Assembly: GCF_003641205.1 (NCBI RefSeq) | Contig: NZ_CP032762.1 | Span: forward strand, 5,662,001 to 5,726,000 | DNA length: 64,000 nucleotides | Direction of reading: 5' to 3' | Source of the DNA: Rhodococcus sp. P1Y | Lineage (GTDB): Bacteria; Actinomycetota; Actinomycetes; Mycobacteriales; Mycobacteriaceae | In this document: piece by piece, positions 33,782 to 42,485 of the stretch | How positions within the stretch are numbered: the first letter of the stretch is position 1 | Layout: the number at the start of each line of letters is the position of its first letter | The notes under the pieces: model-generated | The model's database searches: none | The model's input: the letters and a program-made list of their open reading frames with translations, nothing else | What the model was told of the DNA's origin: nothing | Made by a program: the position numbers and the translations under genes

Positions 33782-34697
33782 GCTCGTCTTTGCACGCAGC
33801 ACCGTGCGAGCTCGGCTCGACCTGGACGGTGGCGTGGTCGAGGCCGTAGGTCGCCAACACCGTCTTCGCGCGCTCGAGTAGAACTGAGCTCGATCCGTCG
33901 CACTCGAGGTGAACCGTCGCGACGTCCATCCCGGTTGTCAAAGTCCAGACATGCAGGTCGTGAACTCCGACGACGCCGGGTAAGGCGGCCAGGTCTGCTT
34001 CCACAGCTTCGACATCGACGTGGCCGGGGCTCGCTTGCGTAAGAATCCGCAGCGCCGAAGCTGCGAGCTTCAGCGCGCGAGGGATGACCCACAGCGAAAT
34101 CGCCACACCGACCACGATGTCCGCCCAGGTCCAGCCGAAGACGAGCATGACGAACCCGGCGACGAGAACCCCGACGCTGCCGACGGCGTCGGCAAGCACT
34201 TCCATGTACGCACCCCGCACGGCGATGCTGTCCTTCGCGTCGCCGCGAATGAGGAGGATGACAACGAGATTCGCAACCAAACCTGCTGCGGCGGTGAGGA
34301 TCAGAGCGAGGCCGGGGATCTCGGGAGCGTCGCCGATGCGGTCGATTGCCTCGTACATGATGAACGCCGCAACACCGAGGAGCAAAACGGCGTTGGCGAT
34401 GGCCGTCAACACTTCCGCTCGGTGCCAACCGAAAGTGCGTGCAGCGACAGCACTGCCCTTGCGCGCCAGCAACAGAGCGACGAGTCCCATCGACATACCC
34501 AGCACGTCGGTCAGCATGTGACCCGCGTCGGCGAGCAGGCCGAGCGAGTTGATGACGAGCGCGACCGTGGCTTCCAGGATCAGGAACACGACGAGTATGC
34601 CCAGCGCGATGACCATGTTGCGGATGCGTTTGGACGACGGCGATGCCGACTCGCCCGCACCCGTCATTCCATGGCTGTGCCCGTGCCCCGCGCCCAT
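33771..34697 (-). CDS. Cation diffusion facilitator (CzcD/ZitB type) metal exporter
   Basis: A 308-aa protein with a His-rich start (GHGHSHGMTG), six transmembrane segments, and the CDF metal site HMLTDVLGMSM with its partner in AYMEVLADAVGSVGVL (H/D-x-x-x-D pairs; the second His is replaced by Glu). The C-terminal cytoplasmic domain has VEAVEADLAALPGVVGVHDLHVWTLT. It exports Zn(II), Co(II) or Cd(II) in exchange for protons. A palindrome upstream (34732-34753) looks like a metal-regulator operator. Confidence 0.92.
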   Translation of the reverse strand: MGAGHGHSHGMTGAGESASPSSKRIRNMVIALGILVVFLILEATVALVINSLGLLADAGHMLTDVLGMSMGLVALLLARKGSAVAARTFGWHRAEVLTAIANAVLLLGVAAFIMYEAIDRIGDAPEIPGLALILTAAAGLVANLVVILLIRGDAKDSIAVRGAYMEVLADAVGSVGVLVAGFVMLVFGWTWADIVVGVAISLWVIPRALKLAASALRILTQASPGHVDVEAVEADLAALPGVVGVHDLHVWTLTTGMDVATVHLECDGSSSVLLERAKTVLATYGLDHATVQVEPSSHGAACKDELTW

Positions 34698-34731
34698 GAC
34701 TCCCCTTCGTTCGGTCGTTCCGAAAGGTCAC

Positions 34732-34753
34732 CATATGCGTACATGCGCATATG
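34732..34753. promoter_or_regulatory. Palindromic candidate metalloregulator operator
   Basis: CATATGCG ... CGCATATG forms an inverted repeat 35-56 bp upstream of the CDF exporter start. The layout matches ArsR/SmtB-family sites, which often carry CATATG half-sites. No ArsR gene is adjacent, so the regulator would act in trans. Confidence 0.5.
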
Positions 34754-34770
34754 TGCAATGGCCACGAGTT

Positions 34771-35847
34771 CTACAACGGGTCCGGCGTCACATCCGGTTT
34801 CTCGACGGTGGGAGGCAGAGTTGCCAGCGCCGAAATCCGCTTCAATCCCGCTACCTGCAAGAAGTCGACGATGATCGACCGGAGCTGAGCAAGCACCACA
34901 GTCGCAGACAGTCCGGCGTTGGAGATCAACTCCGGTTTCGCGCCAGCCGCAACCGAACGAAGAACACGGGCAGCCTCTGCCGCATCAGGTTGCTGGCCTG
35001 GGTCGGCCAGGATCATTCGCCGCAGCACATCGGTGGCGTGGGCAAGTCGCTCCACTTCGTCCACGACGCGCGGGTCGAGAATCTCGTCGTCGCGCACCAG
35101 GGTCAGTGACCGGCGGGCCAGAACTCGGATGTTACGGATCGCGTTGTCGATCGGGTCCGCAGTCTTGGCAAGTCCGGCCAGACGGTTGCGATGCCCCCAG
35201 TACAGAGGCGAAATCCGAGCGATTTCTCGGCCGCCCTTGAGGTCGGTTCGAAGGGTGTCGATGTCCGACTGCGTCGCCCGAGCCTTCTTCAACGCCACCT
35301 CGATGGGCTTCGGGTCGTTGGCGACCAAACCGTCGGCGACCTTCTGGAGCACCTCGGAGGCCGTACCCAGCACCTTCGCGGCATCCTTACGCGCACGCCA
35401 CACCGGATGCGTCGGGATCAGCGCGACGATCGCGATGCCGACGAGACCGCCGGTCAACGCGTCGACCATTCGGTCGATTCCTCCGGAGTCGCCGGGAGGA
35501 ATGAGGGTCGCGACGAGCACCGCCGACGAACCGGCCTGCATCGCGATGATCGGACCGCCGTCGAGAAAGACCGCGGTCGCCATTGCGAGGACCACGACCA
35601 GCGCAATCTGCCACGGACCGCTGCCGATGGCCGAAATGATCAAGTCGCCGACACCGATGCCGACCGTGACGCCGACGACGAGTTCCGCCGAGCGTCGCAT
35701 CCGAGCTCCGAGCGAGACGCCGAGGGATACGACCGCTGCGATCGGGGCGAAGAACGGGTGGGCGTGGCCAACTATGTCGGTCGCGACGAACCAGGCAACA
35801 CCGGCTGCCAGCGCACATTGAACAATAGGCAGCAGCGACAACTGCAA
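34771..35847 (-). CDS. FUSC/aromatic acid exporter-family membrane protein
   Basis: About 358 aa from TTG 35847. The N-terminal half has about six hydrophobic segments (PIVQCALAAGVAWFVATDIV, PFFAPIAAVVSLGVSLG, ELVVGVTVGIGVGDLI and others) as in FUSC proteins. The C-terminal half is a helical cytosolic domain. The open frame continues to ATG 36051, but that would overlap the DUF3151 gene by about 145 bp; an N-terminal basic helix (RRGKARVRAGFTRL) may belong to the protein through a non-standard start. Substrate unknown. Confidence 0.78.
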   Translation of the reverse strand: MQLSLLPIVQCALAAGVAWFVATDIVGHAHPFFAPIAAVVSLGVSLGARMRRSAELVVGVTVGIGVGDLIISAIGSGPWQIALVVVLAMATAVFLDGGPIIAMQAGSSAVLVATLIPPGDSGGIDRMVDALTGGLVGIAIVALIPTHPVWRARKDAAKVLGTASEVLQKVADGLVANDPKPIEVALKKARATQSDIDTLRTDLKGGREIARISPLYWGHRNRLAGLAKTADPIDNAIRNIRVLARRSLTLVRDDEILDPRVVDEVERLAHATDVLRRMILADPGQQPDAAEAARVLRSVAAGAKPELISNAGLSATVVLAQLRSIIVDFLQVAGLKRISALATLPPTVEKPDVTPDPL

Positions 35848-35905
35848 CCGCGTGAATCCGGCGCGAACTCGAGCTTTTCCGCGCCGCGCGGTCGGGCGTA
35901 GTCGG

Positions 35906-36322
35906 TTAGCCGAGCCCGAGAGCTTCCGCTGCCTTCGGGTCGCAGTCTTCGAGGAGGTCGAGGCACCGGGCGTATTCGTCGTTCTCCCCGATATCGCGCG
36001 CAGCTTTCGCGAGAACGGCGACGCAGCGGAGGAATCCTCGGTTGGGCTCATGGCTGTACGGGACCGGCCCGAATCCCTTCCATCCGTTGCGGCGAAGCTG
36101 GTCGAGCCCGCGGTGATAACCGGTACGAGCGTAGGCGTACGCGGTGATTGTCTGGCCGCCCTCGAAAGCGGCTTCGGCCAGATAAGCCCAGGCGATGGAT
36201 GCCGTCGGGTTCGCCGCAGCCACCGCTGCGGGGTCCTCGTGATTCAGCAGGGCGGACTCTGCTTCGTCGTCACCGGGAAGCAGCGTCGGCTGTGGTCCGA
36301 GCAGGTCACCGAAAGAAGTCAT
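35906..36322 (-). CDS. DUF3151 domain protein (Rv0360c-like)
   Basis: A 138-aa protein from ATG 36322 (MTSFGDLLGPQPTLLPGD), with ATG 36331 as an alternative. It is a TPR-like helical protein: NPTASIAWAYLAEAAFEGGQTITAYAYARTGYHRGLDQLRRNGWKGFGPVPY, then NRGFLRCVAVLAKAARDIGE. It matches the mycobacterial Rv0360c family and the same neighbourhood upstream of fba. Function unknown; cytosolic. Confidence 0.87.
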   Translation of the reverse strand: MTSFGDLLGPQPTLLPGDDEAESALLNHEDPAAVAAANPTASIAWAYLAEAAFEGGQTITAYAYARTGYHRGLDQLRRNGWKGFGPVPYSHEPNRGFLRCVAVLAKAARDIGENDEYARCLDLLEDCDPKAAEALGLG

Positions 36323-36429
36323 GACGACCATTGTGCCCCGACACCCCCGTCGGTTGCGTCCGGCCACCCACCCTCGCCCATTAGGCTCGTTGTTTCGGTC
36401 GAGTTCTGTGGTCAGTTGGGAGTTACACG

Positions 36430-37646
36430 GTGTCGGAGAAGGACGAACGGGCGAAGAAGGCCGAGGCAGGGCCGCGGGCGGACGAGCCCGCAACCGAGGC
36501 CATCCCGATACCCCCCAAGGGCGAGCCGATCAGCACAGGCGACGCCGAGCCGAAGCCGCCGACACGTCCTGACACGGTCACGTCCGAGCCGGACGCCACT
36601 CCGCCTGCCAAGACGCCACCAGCCAAAACACCCCTGCCAAGACTCCGCCAGCCAAGGCACCGCTGGTTCGGACCAAGTCTCCCCGCCCGCCTGCGAAACC
36701 CCTGCCCAAGCCCACCGCCCCGGTCCCCGAGGCGGAATCGGAGGAGCCCGGTGAGCCGACTGAGCCCAAGCGCGACGCCGCCGAGTCCGCCGTTTCCAAG
36801 TCAGACGCAACCGACCCAGCCACCACCGAGCTCGACGTCTCCAAGCCTGACGCCACAAAGTCCGACGTCTCCAAGTCCGAGGAGCCCCCGGTCGCCGGGA
36901 CGGCGGATGCGGCGGAGACTGGGGCGAACTCCGAAGCGGAAACGACCGCGATACCGCGGGTCGCGGCTCCCGCGCCGAGGATCACCGAGCCCACGACCAC
37001 CGAGCCCACAGCAGGCAGGCCCACTACGAGCCAACCCGCAGCAAGCGGGCCGCCGACTGCAGTTGCCAAGCCCACCGTCGGACCTCGGCGCATTCCGCCC
37101 CGAGCCGAGGATCCTGCAGCGAGGGGCACCCTTCCTCAGCCGCGTCGAATTGCGCCCGCTGCCAAACCTGAGCGCATCGGACCGCCACCGGAGAAGGTGA
37201 AGACACGTCGACGAGTAGGCGGACGCTGGATCGCTGCGTTGGCCGCGGCGGTGCTGCTGATCGTCGCCGTAGGAGTAGCTGGTTTTCTGTACCTGTCGGG
37301 CGAACGCGAGGACAACTCGCCCGAAACTCAGATTCGAGCGCGGGTCAGCTCGTTCACCGAGGCGTTGACGTCGGGAGATCTCGAGACTCTTCGGTCGACC
37401 TCATGTGGAGAGATGGCCGCCTACTACCGCGACATCCCCGACGCCGCTTTCGCGGACGTGCATCGCACGGCGGTCGAGCAAGGGAACATCCCCGTCGTCG
37501 AGGGCGTCGATGCAGTTCAGATCACCGGCGACACCGCCATTGCGCAGGTCATCGCGTACACCGCAGCAAACCCGAACGAGCGGTCACCTCGGACCTTCGA
37601 CCTCCGCCTCGAGGGTGACGAATGGAAGGTCTGCGATCCCGAGTAA
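36430..37646 (+). pseudogene. Rv0361-like membrane protein with Pro/Lys-rich N-terminus, frameshifted
   Basis: The N-terminal part (MSEKDERAKKAEAGPRADEP) runs to about 36630 in one frame. It stops making sense within a repeated P-A-K-T-P stretch at an ACACCCCTGCC run. Reading one base back gives a continuous Pro/Lys/Glu-rich tail, then a transmembrane helix (WIAALAAAVLLIVAVGVAGFLYL) and an external DUF4878-like domain ending VCDPE at 37646. One missing C in the C-run would restore a protein of about 405 aa. It could be a sequencing slip, phase variation or a real mutation. A shorter product could start at GTG 37197. Position next to fba matches Rv0361. Confidence 0.72.
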
Positions 37647-37770
37647 GTGGGGTGACCGAATGAGTCGTTCGCTCGCATCGGGGCCGCCCCGCGCGGGTTG
37701 CAGCGAGAGCACCGGTTGCAACACGCGCACCGGCTGAAACCCGCGCGTCCAAAGTCCGCCGCAGGCCAGG

Positions 37771-37795
37771 GTGACCGAATGGGTCATTCGGTCAC
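37771..37795. repeat. Perfect 11+3+11 palindrome after fba
   Basis: GTGACCGAATG and its exact complement flank GGT. A degraded copy with the same first ten bases (GTGACCGAAT) starts at 37652. Both lie in the 229-bp gap between convergent genes. No U-tract. It may be a dispersed repeat or terminator-like element. Confidence 0.6.
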
Positions 37796-37816
37796 AGCCG
37801 GGCCAGCCACGCACCA

Positions 37817-37868
37817 CCGCAGTGGTGTGAACGAGTGCCTCCGAGGGCACCGAACCACACCACTGCGG
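37817..37868. repeat. Long hairpin beyond the fba stop codon
   Basis: 13-bp perfect arms CCGCAGTGGTGTG / complement at 37856-37868, with an inner GTGCC/GGCAC pairing. It resembles the hairpin at 58032-58077 in both arms and loop (AGTGGyGTG ... GAGTGCCTC), so the two are copies of one element. Confidence 0.65.
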
Positions 37869-37875
37869 GGACGCG

Positions 37876-38916
37876 CTATCCGGCGCTTACGCTCCGACCA
37901 GCGGACTTGAGGTCGTTGCATGCCTCGATGACGCGGGCGGTCATGCCGGCTTCGGCCTTCTTGAGGTAGCTGCGCGGGTCGTAGGCCTTCTTGTTGCCGA
38001 CCTCGCCGTCGACCTTCAGCACACCGTCGTAGTTGCTGAAGAAATGACCGGCGATGGGGCGGCTGAACGCGTACTGGGTGTCGGTGTCGACGTTCATCTT
38101 GACGACGCCGTAATCGAGAGCCTCTTCGATCTCGCTCTTCGCCGAACCCGATCCGCCGTGGAACACGAAGTCGAACGGCTTCGAGCCTGCGGCCAGACCC
38201 AGCTTCTCCGACGCCACACGCTGGCCGTCGGCGAGCACGGACGGCTTGAGCTTGACGTTGCCCGGCTTGTATACGCCGTGCACGTTGCCGAACGTTGCTG
38301 CGAGTAGGTAGCGCGATCCTGCGTCACCCGCACCGAGAGCCTCGACGGTCTTGAGGAAGTCCTCGTTGGAGGTGTAGAGCTTGTCGTTGATCTCTGCTTC
38401 GACGCCGTCTTCTTCACCGCCGACGACACCGATCTCGATTTCCAGGATGATGCGAGCCGCTGCAGCCTTGGCGAGCAGATCCTTGGCAATTTCCAGGTTC
38501 TCGTCGATCGGCACGGCAGATCCATCCCACATGTGCGACTGGAACAGCGGATTGCGACCCGCGTCGACGCGCTCCTGCGAGATGGCGAGCAGCGGGCGGA
38601 CGTAGGTGTCGAGCTTGTCCTTCGGGCAGTGGTCGGTATGCAGCGCGATGGTGACGTCGTACCTCGCGGCGATCACGTGAGCGAACTCCGCGAGCGCCAC
38701 AGCGCCGGTGACCATGTCCTTGACACCGAGACCGGACGCGAACTCGGCACCGCCGGTCGAGAACTGAATGATGCCGTCACTTCCCGCGTCGGCGAAGCCT
38801 TTGATTGCGGCGTTGACGGACTCGGAACCCACGCAGTTGATTGCCGGAAATGCGAATTGGTGTTCCTTGGCCCGGCCAAGCATCTCGGCGTAGACCTCGG
38901 GAGTTGCGATCGGCAC
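37876..38916 (-). CDS. fba: Class II fructose-bisphosphate aldolase
   Basis: A 346-aa zinc aldolase with AFPAINCVGSESVNAAIKGF, the zinc/active-site ALHTDHCPKDKLDTYVRP (Asp/His), EIEIGVVGGEEDGVEAE, FGNVHGVYKPGNVKLKPSVL and FVFHGGSGSAKSEI. It cleaves fructose 1,6-bisphosphate to DHAP and glyceraldehyde 3-phosphate in glycolysis. It is intact and in the mycobacterial fba context (Rv0363c). Confidence 0.97.
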   Translation of the reverse strand: MPIATPEVYAEMLGRAKEHQFAFPAINCVGSESVNAAIKGFADAGSDGIIQFSTGGAEFASGLGVKDMVTGAVALAEFAHVIAARYDVTIALHTDHCPKDKLDTYVRPLLAISQERVDAGRNPLFQSHMWDGSAVPIDENLEIAKDLLAKAAAARIILEIEIGVVGGEEDGVEAEINDKLYTSNEDFLKTVEALGAGDAGSRYLLAATFGNVHGVYKPGNVKLKPSVLADGQRVASEKLGLAAGSKPFDFVFHGGSGSAKSEIEEALDYGVVKMNVDTDTQYAFSRPIAGHFFSNYDGVLKVDGEVGNKKAYDPRSYLKKAEAGMTARVIEACNDLKSAGRSVSAG

Positions 38917-39110
38917 GGCGTCATTCCTCCATGTGAAGAGATTGATTGTCTGTTGCAGTATGGCAAGCCCGACCGCTGTGTGTCGCGGTACCCACCCACA
39001 TCACATGCAGCACCCCTGCCACCGAAGGTGACAAATCGGACATCGTGTCGACGGCATTTCACCAGTTGTTGTTTACGGTTGTCCCAGGTTCGGCCGGTAG
39101 GGTGGGCGCC

Positions 39111-39839
39111 GTGAGTCTTCTTGCTGCCTCGGAATCCGTGACGACCAACCTGGCGCTCCTGCCCGGGTTTCTCGATCCGGTGAATCTGCTCAACTCGTTC
39201 GGCACCTGGGTGCTGGTCGGGTTGCTGCTCGTCGTCTTCATCGAATCCGGACTCCTGTTCCCGCTGCTGCCAGGTGATTCACTGCTCTTCACGGCCGGTT
39301 TGATCGCGGCATCGAAGTCCGCGGACATCCCACCGTTCGCTCCCATCGGGGTGCTGCTCGTACTCATCCCTATCGCTGCGATTCTCGGTGACCAGGTCGG
39401 ATTCTTCATCGGGACCAAGGGTGGCGCGGCGCTCTTCAAGTCGAACGACTCCAAGTTCTTCAAGAAGAAGTACATCGACGAGTCACATGCGTTCTTCGAG
39501 AAGCACGGCCCGATCACCATCATCCTGGCGCGATTCGTACCCATCGTGCGCACATTCGCGCCCGTCGTCGCCGGTGCGTCGAAAATGAAGTACTCCATCT
39601 TCCTCACCTACAACGTGGTCGGCGGCATCGTCTGGGGAGCGGGCGTCACAATGCTCGGCTACCTCCTCGGACAAATTCAGTTCATCCGAGACAACGTCGA
39701 CATCATCTTCATCCTCATCGTCCTGGTGTCCGTCCTGCCGATCGCCATCGAGGTCGGTAAGCGACTGATCAAGGCCCGTAAGACTCCGCTGTCCGAGGCG
39801 AGCGACGCCATCGACGCGCAGCAGGACCCCACCTCCTAG
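39111..39839 (+). CDS. DedA-family membrane protein (Rv0364-like)
   Basis: A 242-aa protein from GTG 39111 (SLLAASESVTTNLALLPGF). It has the DedA signatures FIESGLLFPLLPGDSLLFTAGLIA (E and PGD motif near 45), GDQVGFFIGTKGG, and ARFVPIVRTFAPVVAGASKM with the conserved Arg in a re-entrant loop. DedA proteins are phospholipid (undecaprenyl-phosphate-like) flippases or half-transporters. It is divergent from fba. The open frame continues upstream, but without support. Confidence 0.9.
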   Translation: MSLLAASESVTTNLALLPGFLDPVNLLNSFGTWVLVGLLLVVFIESGLLFPLLPGDSLLFTAGLIAASKSADIPPFAPIGVLLVLIPIAAILGDQVGFFIGTKGGAALFKSNDSKFFKKKYIDESHAFFEKHGPITIILARFVPIVRTFAPVVAGASKMKYSIFLTYNVVGGIVWGAGVTMLGYLLGQIQFIRDNVDIIFILIVLVSVLPIAIEVGKRLIKARKTPLSEASDAIDAQQDPTS

Positions 39840-39859
39840 ATCGCGGAAACGCAGCAATC

Positions 39860-40522
39860 GTGATTGAGTCGATGGGCCAATTCGGCCCCCTCTCCACCGC
39901 AGGCCCTCTGGTCGTGTGGATCATCGTCATGACCTTCGTGTTCATCGAGTGCGCCGTGATCATCGGCCTGTTCCTGCCCGGTGATTCCATGCTCATCACT
40001 GCCGGAATCGTCATGGCTACGCACGCATCCGGAACCGCACATGTGTGGGCACTGTCGGCCGGAGCCATGGTCGCAGCAATCGCAGGCAACCAGGTGGGCT
40101 ACGTCATCGGGCATCGCACCGGATCGACTCTCGTCGCTCGCAAGAACGGCAAATACCTCAACACCAAGAACCTGCACAAGGTGAACTTGCTACTGGAAAA
40201 GCACGGGTTCTGGGCGGTCCTCGTTGCTCGATGGATTCCGTGGGTTCGCACCCTGTGCCCGATGGTCGCAGGCGCTGCAAAAATGAATCACCGCCGCTAC
40301 ACGATCGCAAGCACGCTGGGCGCGATCATCTGGGCGCCGGTACTCCTGCTGGTCGGCTTCTACTTCGGCAGCTTCCTCGACAAGGTGCCGTGGCTGCTCC
40401 CAGCCGTGCTGATCGGCATGATCGTGCTTCTGGTCGTGGGGACCGGACTCGGAATCTGGCAATACCGCAAGGAGATGGCTCGGCCCGCGGAGACCATCGA
40501 GGTCGAAGAAGTTCTCGAGTAG
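39860..40522 (+). CDS. DedA-family membrane protein, second copy
   Basis: A 220-aa paralogue of the preceding gene, 20 nt downstream. It has FIECAVIIGLFLPGDSMLITAG, GNQVGYVIGHRTG and ARWIPWVRTLCPMVAGAAKMN, the complete DedA pattern. The tandem pair may form a heteromer. Its start is GTG 39860; an ATG five codons in is possible. Confidence 0.9.
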   Translation: MIESMGQFGPLSTAGPLVVWIIVMTFVFIECAVIIGLFLPGDSMLITAGIVMATHASGTAHVWALSAGAMVAAIAGNQVGYVIGHRTGSTLVARKNGKYLNTKNLHKVNLLLEKHGFWAVLVARWIPWVRTLCPMVAGAAKMNHRRYTIASTLGAIIWAPVLLLVGFYFGSFLDKVPWLLPAVLIGMIVLLVVGTGLGIWQYRKEMARPAETIEVEEVLE

Positions 40523-40523
40523 A

Positions 40524-41315
40524 TCAGTCTTTCCGACCGACGACGAAGACCCTGCGGAACGGAAAGACGGTCCCTGCGGTCGTCGAGGGATATGCCTCAC
40601 GGAGGAGCGCCGCGTACTGCTCCTCGAACCGAAGTCGCTGATCTTCGGTCAGTACATCCAGCACGGGCCGCAACCCGGTCCCCCGCACCCACTTCAAGAC
40701 GGGGTCTTCACCCTGCAGGACGTGCATGTACGTCGTTTCCCACGCGTCGACGGACCATGACGTGTCGACGGACCATGACGTGTCGAGCAACGCCGACGCA
40801 TACTGCTGTGCCGAGTCGGTACTGTCACCGCCGCGCAGGACACCGGTCAACAGTGGCGCCCATTCCGGCGACGATGCCAGTTCTCGCATAAGCACATGCG
40901 ACGGGGCGTCGAAATTTCCCGGCACTTGCCACGCCAGAGTGCCACCCGAATTCAACTGCGACGCCCAGACCGGAATCAGATCCCGATGCTGCGGCACCCA
41001 TTGAAGCGCGGCGTTCGACACGAGTACATCGACCCCGGTTGCGTCGAAATCCAAAATATTGCCTTCGACGACGGAGACGTTCGGCGGTAGATCCGGCGGC
41101 TGCTTCGCAACCATGTCCTGCGACGAGTCGACGCCCGTGATGACCGCGTCGGGCCAGCGCTCGGCCAGGGTCGCCGTTTGAACGCCGGTCCCGCAGCCGA
41201 GGTCCACCACCCGCGCCGGAGAATCGTGCCGAATTCGTGCCACCATCTCGACGAACGGCCGCGAACGCTCGTCGGCGTAATTCAGGTACACATCCGGATT
41301 CCACGAGGTCCCCAT
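40524..41315 (-). CDS. tam: Trans-aconitate 2-methyltransferase-like SAM methyltransferase
   Basis: A 263-aa class I methyltransferase from ATG 41315 (MGTSWNPDVYLNYADERSRPF). The SAM loop is VVDLGCGTGVQTATLAERWP, followed by ITGVDSSQDMV and VVEGNILDFD. LVSNAALQWVPQHRDLIP and WQVPGNFDAPSHVLMRELA are characteristic of Tam. It methylates trans-aconitate to relieve aconitase inhibition. An 18-bp tandem duplication (40746-40781) repeats DTSWSV in frame. Confidence 0.88.
   Translation of the reverse strand: MGTSWNPDVYLNYADERSRPFVEMVARIRHDSPARVVDLGCGTGVQTATLAERWPDAVITGVDSSQDMVAKQPPDLPPNVSVVEGNILDFDATGVDVLVSNAALQWVPQHRDLIPVWASQLNSGGTLAWQVPGNFDAPSHVLMRELASSPEWAPLLTGVLRGGDSTDSAQQYASALLDTSWSVDTSWSVDAWETTYMHVLQGEDPVLKWVRGTGLRPVLDVLTEDQRLRFEEQYAALLREAYPSTTAGTVFPFRRVFVVGRKD
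40746..40781. repeat. 18-bp tandem repeat inside tam
   Basis: Two exact copies of gtcgacggaccatgacgt side by side, which duplicate six residues in frame. It looks like a recent slippage event. Confidence 0.85.
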
Positions 41316-41329
41316 GACCGATACCTTAG

Positions 41330-42442
41330 CTAACGAAAGCCGGCTGCGGACACCGTGTACGCCGCCTCCATCAACATCCACCCGCCGAGCTGAACGGACA
41401 GGTCTCGTTCGGGTACGACCGAGGAACGAACGGTTCCCCCACGAGAAGTCGCGACGGAGTGGCTCGGCCCCGGGAGCCTTGCCTCGGACTCCCACGCAGC
41501 GCCGAACAAGGGATAGTCCTCGACCTCCAGCCGGTTCTCCCATGCTGATTCGGCCGAGGCGAGCACGATCGCCGCAGCCAAAGTACGAGCAGCCTGATCT
41601 TCGTCGGAATCCCCCGGCAGACTCGTCGCGACGAACGCCAGGTAGCGAGCGAGAATGCCGTCGAACAGCCCTCCATCTCCGCCGCCTCCCCCGACGATGA
41701 CCAGGTCCCGACACAACCGGGCCTCAACCGCAGCGACCAGGTCGTGCACGCGCTCACGGTGTCTCGATTCGTCGAGCCGAATTGCAAGCTCGGTCTCCAC
41801 TCCCAGAACAACGCCCTGGCAATAGCTGAAGATCGCCCGATCGAGCACGCTGCCAGTACGGATTCCGTCGAAGATCAGACCACTCTTCGGATCCTTGAGC
41901 GCACTGTCCATCCAATCTGCCATCGCCTGCGCGCGCCACGACCGGCCTGTTCGTGCAAGAAGAATCGACGCAGGGCCATTGGCCGGAGCGTTGAAGAAAT
42001 CATCCCCTCGGCGCCACGGGATGCCACCCCCGGCGTCCGGGGACCACGCGTCGAACAGCTCCATCTCGATCGTTTGAATAGCGGTTCGGTGTCCTACCGA
42101 GTGCAAGCGCTGCGTTCGTTCCAATGCCAGCCCGAGCCAGGCCATGTCGTCGTAGTAGTTGTTCGTCCAGCCTGTGATGTTCCGAATACGATGCGCGCGG
42201 GCGATCTTTGCGAGCCGCCGACGGCGCTTGGAGGTCGGTTCACGGCTCGCGGCATCCACCGCGCAGTCGAGCAGGTGCGCCTGCCACCAGTAGTGCCACT
42301 TCAGAAACGCCCGCTCGCGACGAACCGGCGGCCACGCTACGACGGCAAGCGCTGTCCCCGGCAGACCCCACAACCGACGTACGTGCCGCGAGAGCACCGC
42401 CCCCTCCGCAGCGTCGGCCCGCTGCGCCCATAGCTCCTGCAT
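41330..42442 (-). CDS. Glycoside hydrolase family 76-like protein (Rv0365c-like)
   Basis: A 370-aa protein from ATG 42442 (an ATG at 42466 is possible). The GH76 catalytic Asp pair is in GWTNNYYDDMAWLGLALERT. GGGIPWRRGDDFFNAPANGPASILLAR and SGLIFDGIRTGSVLDRAIFSYCQGVVLG follow, as in bacterial endo-alpha-1,6-mannanases. No signal peptide is seen, so a cytosolic role, perhaps on mannoside intermediates, is likely. The mycobacterial neighbour of fba/DedA, Rv0365c, is of this family. Confidence 0.85.
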   Translation of the reverse strand: MQELWAQRADAAEGAVLSRHVRRLWGLPGTALAVVAWPPVRRERAFLKWHYWWQAHLLDCAVDAASREPTSKRRRRLAKIARAHRIRNITGWTNNYYDDMAWLGLALERTQRLHSVGHRTAIQTIEMELFDAWSPDAGGGIPWRRGDDFFNAPANGPASILLARTGRSWRAQAMADWMDSALKDPKSGLIFDGIRTGSVLDRAIFSYCQGVVLGVETELAIRLDESRHRERVHDLVAAVEARLCRDLVIVGGGGGDGGLFDGILARYLAFVATSLPGDSDEDQAARTLAAAIVLASAESAWENRLEVEDYPLFGAAWESEARLPGPSHSVATSRGGTVRSSVVPERDLSVQLGGWMLMEAAYTVSAAGFR

Positions 42443-42485
42443 AACCGATGATCCTGCCATCCGCACTCGGAACCCTCACAGACAG

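Noticed and set aside
31343..35847. Genomic island with transposase or integrase
   Set aside because: No recombinase, tRNA or direct-repeat ends are visible; only synteny suggests insertion.
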